Shown: one piece after another, positions 62,113-64,000 of the stretch | How the letters are laid out: each line of letters begins with the position of its first letter | Position numbering within the stretch: the stretch's first letter is position 1 | From: Muricoccus nepalensis | GTDB taxonomy: Bacteria > Pseudomonadota > Alphaproteobacteria > Acetobacterales > Acetobacteraceae | Assembly (NCBI RefSeq): GCF_006438825.1 | Contig: NZ_RCZP01000007.1 | Coordinates: 1-64,000 of the forward strand | Direction of reading: 5' to 3' | Length of the DNA: 64,000 nt | Made by a program: the position numbers and the translations under genes | Notes under the pieces: generated by a model | Database searches by the model: none | What the model saw: the letters and a program-made list of their open reading frames with translations, nothing else | Told to the model about the DNA's origin: nothing

Positions 62113-62877
62113 GTGCGCGCGGGCGATTGGCTCCGGGCCGCGGAGCGCGACCTGCCGCTCCTCGATGATCCCAGCCTTGTCGTGGGCGACGGCCCGGTCC
62201 TCGTCCTCGCGCCGCATCCCGATGACGAGAGCCTCGGCTGCGGCGCGCTGCTCGCGGCCCTGGCGGCGGCCGGGCGGACGGTGCGCGTCGCCGTGGTGAG
62301 CGACGGCGGCATGTCGCACCCCCATTCCCGCGCCTACCCGCGGGCGAGGCTGGCCGCGCTGCGGCAGGAGGAGACGCGCGCGGCCGTCGCCGCCCTCGGC
62401 CTCGACCCCGCGCGGGACCTCCTCTTCCTCGGGCTGCCCGACGCCGCCGTGCCGGAGGGCGGGCCCGCCTTCGAGGCGGCGCTGGCGCGGCTCCGCGAGG
62501 ACCCCGCCCCCGCCACCATCCTCGCGACCTGGCGGCACGACCCGCACCGGGACCACGTCGCGACCTGGCGGCTCGCCGAGGCGCTGCGGCGCGGCGTGCC
62601 GGGCGCCCGCCTGCTGGCCTATCCCGTCTGGGGGCTCGCCCACGCGCACCCGGTCCCCGGCTTCCCGCTGCCGCCCGAGCCGGAGCTCGAAGGGCCGCCG
62701 CGCGGTGTCCGCTTCCAGGCCGGGCCCTGGCTCGCGGCCAAGCGGGCGGCGGTCGCCGGCCATGCCTCCCAGCTCGGACGCGTGATCACGGACGATCCCG
62801 GGGGCTTCGCCCTGCCCGAGGCGGCGCTCTCCCTCGCCTTCCGACCCTTCGAGCTGTTCCTGGAGGAGCCGCCGTGA
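62113..62877 (+). CDS. PIG-L family N-acetylglucosaminyl deacetylase
   Basis: 254 residues, GTG start 4 bases after the dehydrogenase. 'VLVLAPHPDDESLGCGALLAAL' (metal-binding AHPDD motif), 'VVSDGGMSHPHS', 'LFLGLPDAAVPEGG' and 'TWRHDPHRDHVATWRLAEAL' are the LmbE/PIG-L signature. It removes N-acetyl from an amino sugar or related small molecule in the cytosol. Overlaps the NodS-like gene by 4 bases. Confidence 0.93.
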   Translation: MRAGDWLRAAERDLPLLDDPSLVVGDGPVLVLAPHPDDESLGCGALLAALAAAGRTVRVAVVSDGGMSHPHSRAYPRARLAALRQEETRAAVAALGLDPARDLLFLGLPDAAVPEGGPAFEAALARLREDPAPATILATWRHDPHRDHVATWRLAEALRRGVPGARLLAYPVWGLAHAHPVPGFPLPPEPELEGPPRGVRFQAGPWLAAKRAAVAGHASQLGRVITDDPGGFALPEAALSLAFRPFELFLEEPP

Positions 62878-63488
62878 GCGAGCGCGCGAACCGTTCCCTG
62901 CCGGCCGAGTACTTCGACGCGCTCTACGCGCGCGACCCCGATCCCTGGCGCTTCGAGACGAGCGACTACGAGCGCGGCAAGTACGACGCCACCCTCGCCG
63001 CCCTGCCGTGTGCGCGCTACGCCCGGGCGCTGGAGGTCGGCTGCTCCATCGGGGTGTTGACGGCGGACCTCGCCCCGCGCTGCGAGGCGCTGCTCGCCCT
63101 GGACGCGGCCGAGGCGCCGCTCCGCCGCGCCCGCGAGCGGCTGGCCGGCCAGCCCCACGTCGCCTTCGCCCTCGCCGGCGTGCCGGCGGCCTGGCCGGAG
63201 GACGCGGCGCCCTTCGACCTGATCCTGCTGTCGGAGGTCGTCTACTACCTCAGCCCGCCCGACGTGGAGCGGCTGGCCGCGCGCGTCGCGGCCTCCCTCG
63301 CGCCCGGCGGGGACGTCCTGCTGGTCCACTGGACCGGCGAGACCGACTACCCCCTCTCCGGCGACGAGGCGGTGGAGCGCTTCGTCGCGGCCTCGCCCGG
63401 CCTGGAGGTCCGCCGGGCGGAGCGCGCGGAGCGCTACCGGCTCGACCTCCTCCAGGCTCCCGGGCTCAGGCCCCCCGCAGGGCGCTGA
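62874..63488 (+). CDS. NodS-like SAM-dependent N-methyltransferase
   Basis: 204 residues, GTG start. 'YFDALYARDPDPWRFETSDYERGKYDATLAAL', 'ALEVGCSIGVLTADLAPRCEALLALDAAEAPL', 'FDLILLSEVVYYL' and 'VLLVHWTGETDYPLSGDEAVERF' match the NodS family (PF05401). NodS methylates the free amino group of deacetylated Nod-factor precursors. Together with PIG-L it suggests deacetylation then N-methylation. Overlaps the convergent glycosyltransferase stop by 23 bases. Confidence 0.9.
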   Translation: MSERANRSLPAEYFDALYARDPDPWRFETSDYERGKYDATLAALPCARYARALEVGCSIGVLTADLAPRCEALLALDAAEAPLRRARERLAGQPHVAFALAGVPAAWPEDAAPFDLILLSEVVYYLSPPDVERLAARVAASLAPGGDVLLVHWTGETDYPLSGDEAVERFVAASPGLEVRRAERAERYRLDLLQAPGLRPPAGR

Positions 63489-64000
63489 GGAGCGCCGCGG
63501 CCCGCGCCGTCTCGGCGAGGAGCGCGCCGGCCGGGAGCGCGCGGCGGCTGAGCGCCGGGGCGGCCGTCTCCAGCTCCTCCCAGGCGCGCCAGAAGCCGCG
63601 CCGCGCCGCGATGTCCACCAGCCGATCGACCCCAAGGCCCAGCGCGCGGGCCAGCCGCCGCGGGTCGCCGCGCCCGGCGCGCAGCCGGCGGAGCGCGCGG
63701 CGGCGGCGGAAGCGCCGGAAGGCGTCGCGCACCGGCTCCAGCCGCGGGTCGGTGGGCGCCGCGTCCTCGTCCTGCAGGCGGTGCCGCATGGTGTCGGCCA
63801 TGCCCCCCGCCGCCCGCCCGTCGAGCCGGCAGGAGACCGTCACGCGGGCGTCCGGGCAGTGGCGGACCCGCATGTCCGCCCGAAGGAGCGCGGCGAAGAG
63901 GGCCCGGTCCTCCCCCGACGGCACCAGCGGCAGCCCGCCGATGCGGCGGTAGGCGTCGAGCGTGAGGGCGATTGAGGCGCCGGAGTGGATCCCGTGCCGC
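63466..64000 (-). CDS. Family 2 glycosyltransferase (5' end outside window)
   Basis: The frame is open through the right edge, so only the C-terminal 177 residues are seen. 'GASIALTLDAYRRIGGLPLVPSGEDRALFAALLRADMRVRHCPDARVTVSCRLDGRAAGGMADTM' is the usual GT2 end with the ED acid-base motif. It faces the NodS-like gene and completes the deacetylase-methyltransferase-transferase set; GTs of this kind sit next to PIG-L/NodS pairs in several proteobacteria and actinobacteria. Confidence 0.85.
   Translation of the reverse strand, partial: RHGIHSGASIALTLDAYRRIGGLPLVPSGEDRALFAALLRADMRVRHCPDARVTVSCRLDGRAAGGMADTMRHRLQDEDAAPTDPRLEPVRDAFRRFRRRRALRRLRAGRGDPRRLARALGLGVDRLVDIAARRGFWRAWEELETAAPALSRRALPAGALLAETARAAALLSALRGA

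Noticed and set aside
1-64000. CRISPR array, tRNA, rRNA, transposon or prophage
   Set aside because: No regularly spaced direct repeats, cloverleaf-like sequence, transposase motif or terminal inverted repeat was noticed. The strong internal repetition at 400-1260 and 43130-44130 is RTX coding repeats.

Overview
The window looks like chromosome of a very GC-rich alphaproteobacterium, most probably an Acetobacteraceae member of the Roseomonas/Belnapia kind. This is inferred from several features together: strong codon-position GC bias, PEP-CTERM proteins with the 'VPEPASLALFGMGLLGMGL' style tail, a complete cbb3 oxidase operon behind an FNR box, Bug-type (TctC) solute-binding proteins, RTX proteins and a BciA-type 8-vinyl reductase. 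No rRNA, tRNA, CRISPR array, transposase or phage gene was seen.

Layout. 1-8.6 kb: 3' end of an RTX/carbohydrate-binding secreted protein, a short sugar transferase, a DUF2171 protein, a PEP-CTERM protein, two MFS transporters and a GH1-like glycosidase. 8.7-17.6 kb: a TauE/SafE-like membrane protein and ccoNOQP-ccoGHIS plus one small membrane protein, tightly packed, with a perfect FNR box (9514-9527) before ccoN. 17.7-22.9 kb: a second PEP-CTERM protein, a lipoprotein, a glycosyltransferase-25 gene broken by a one-base frameshift in a G run, and a methyltransferase-HAD fusion. 22.9-37.3 kb: metabolic genes (MetY, alpha/beta hydrolase, two orphan ABC binding proteins, M20 amidohydrolase, MFS, acyl-CoA synthetase, RlpA-like protein, PLP decarboxylase, a secreted haem-c protein).

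37.5-52.7 kb is the most interesting part: a rearranged Pel exopolysaccharide locus in two convergent arms. The plus arm encodes a stand-alone GH114 hydrolase (the PelA hydrolase half), an inner-membrane TPR protein and a separate outer-membrane barrel (a split PelB). The minus arm encodes PelD, PelE, PelF and PelG, preceded by a small unknown protein. Between the arms lies a 1337-residue protein that joins a PelA/CE4-like deacetylase to a C-terminal RTX block. It has no Sec signal and looks like a type I secretion substrate. Its last ~60 residues resemble the end of the RTX protein at the left edge. PelD appears to lack the GGDEF-like domain that binds c-di-GMP in Pseudomonas, and no PelC was found. 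If this reading is right, the polymer is modified outside the cell by a type I-secreted enzyme instead of in the periplasm.

53-64 kb: a serine hydrolase, bciA, and a catabolic cluster (IlvB/leuB-type dehydrogenase, TctC protein, HpcH/HpaI aldolase, GntR regulator, PDC-hydrolase-like amidohydrolase). At the right edge is a four-gene set: acyl-CoA dehydrogenase-like, PIG-L deacetylase, NodS-like methyltransferase and a family 2 glycosyltransferase that runs off the window. The set suggests synthesis of an N-modified amino-sugar conjugate.
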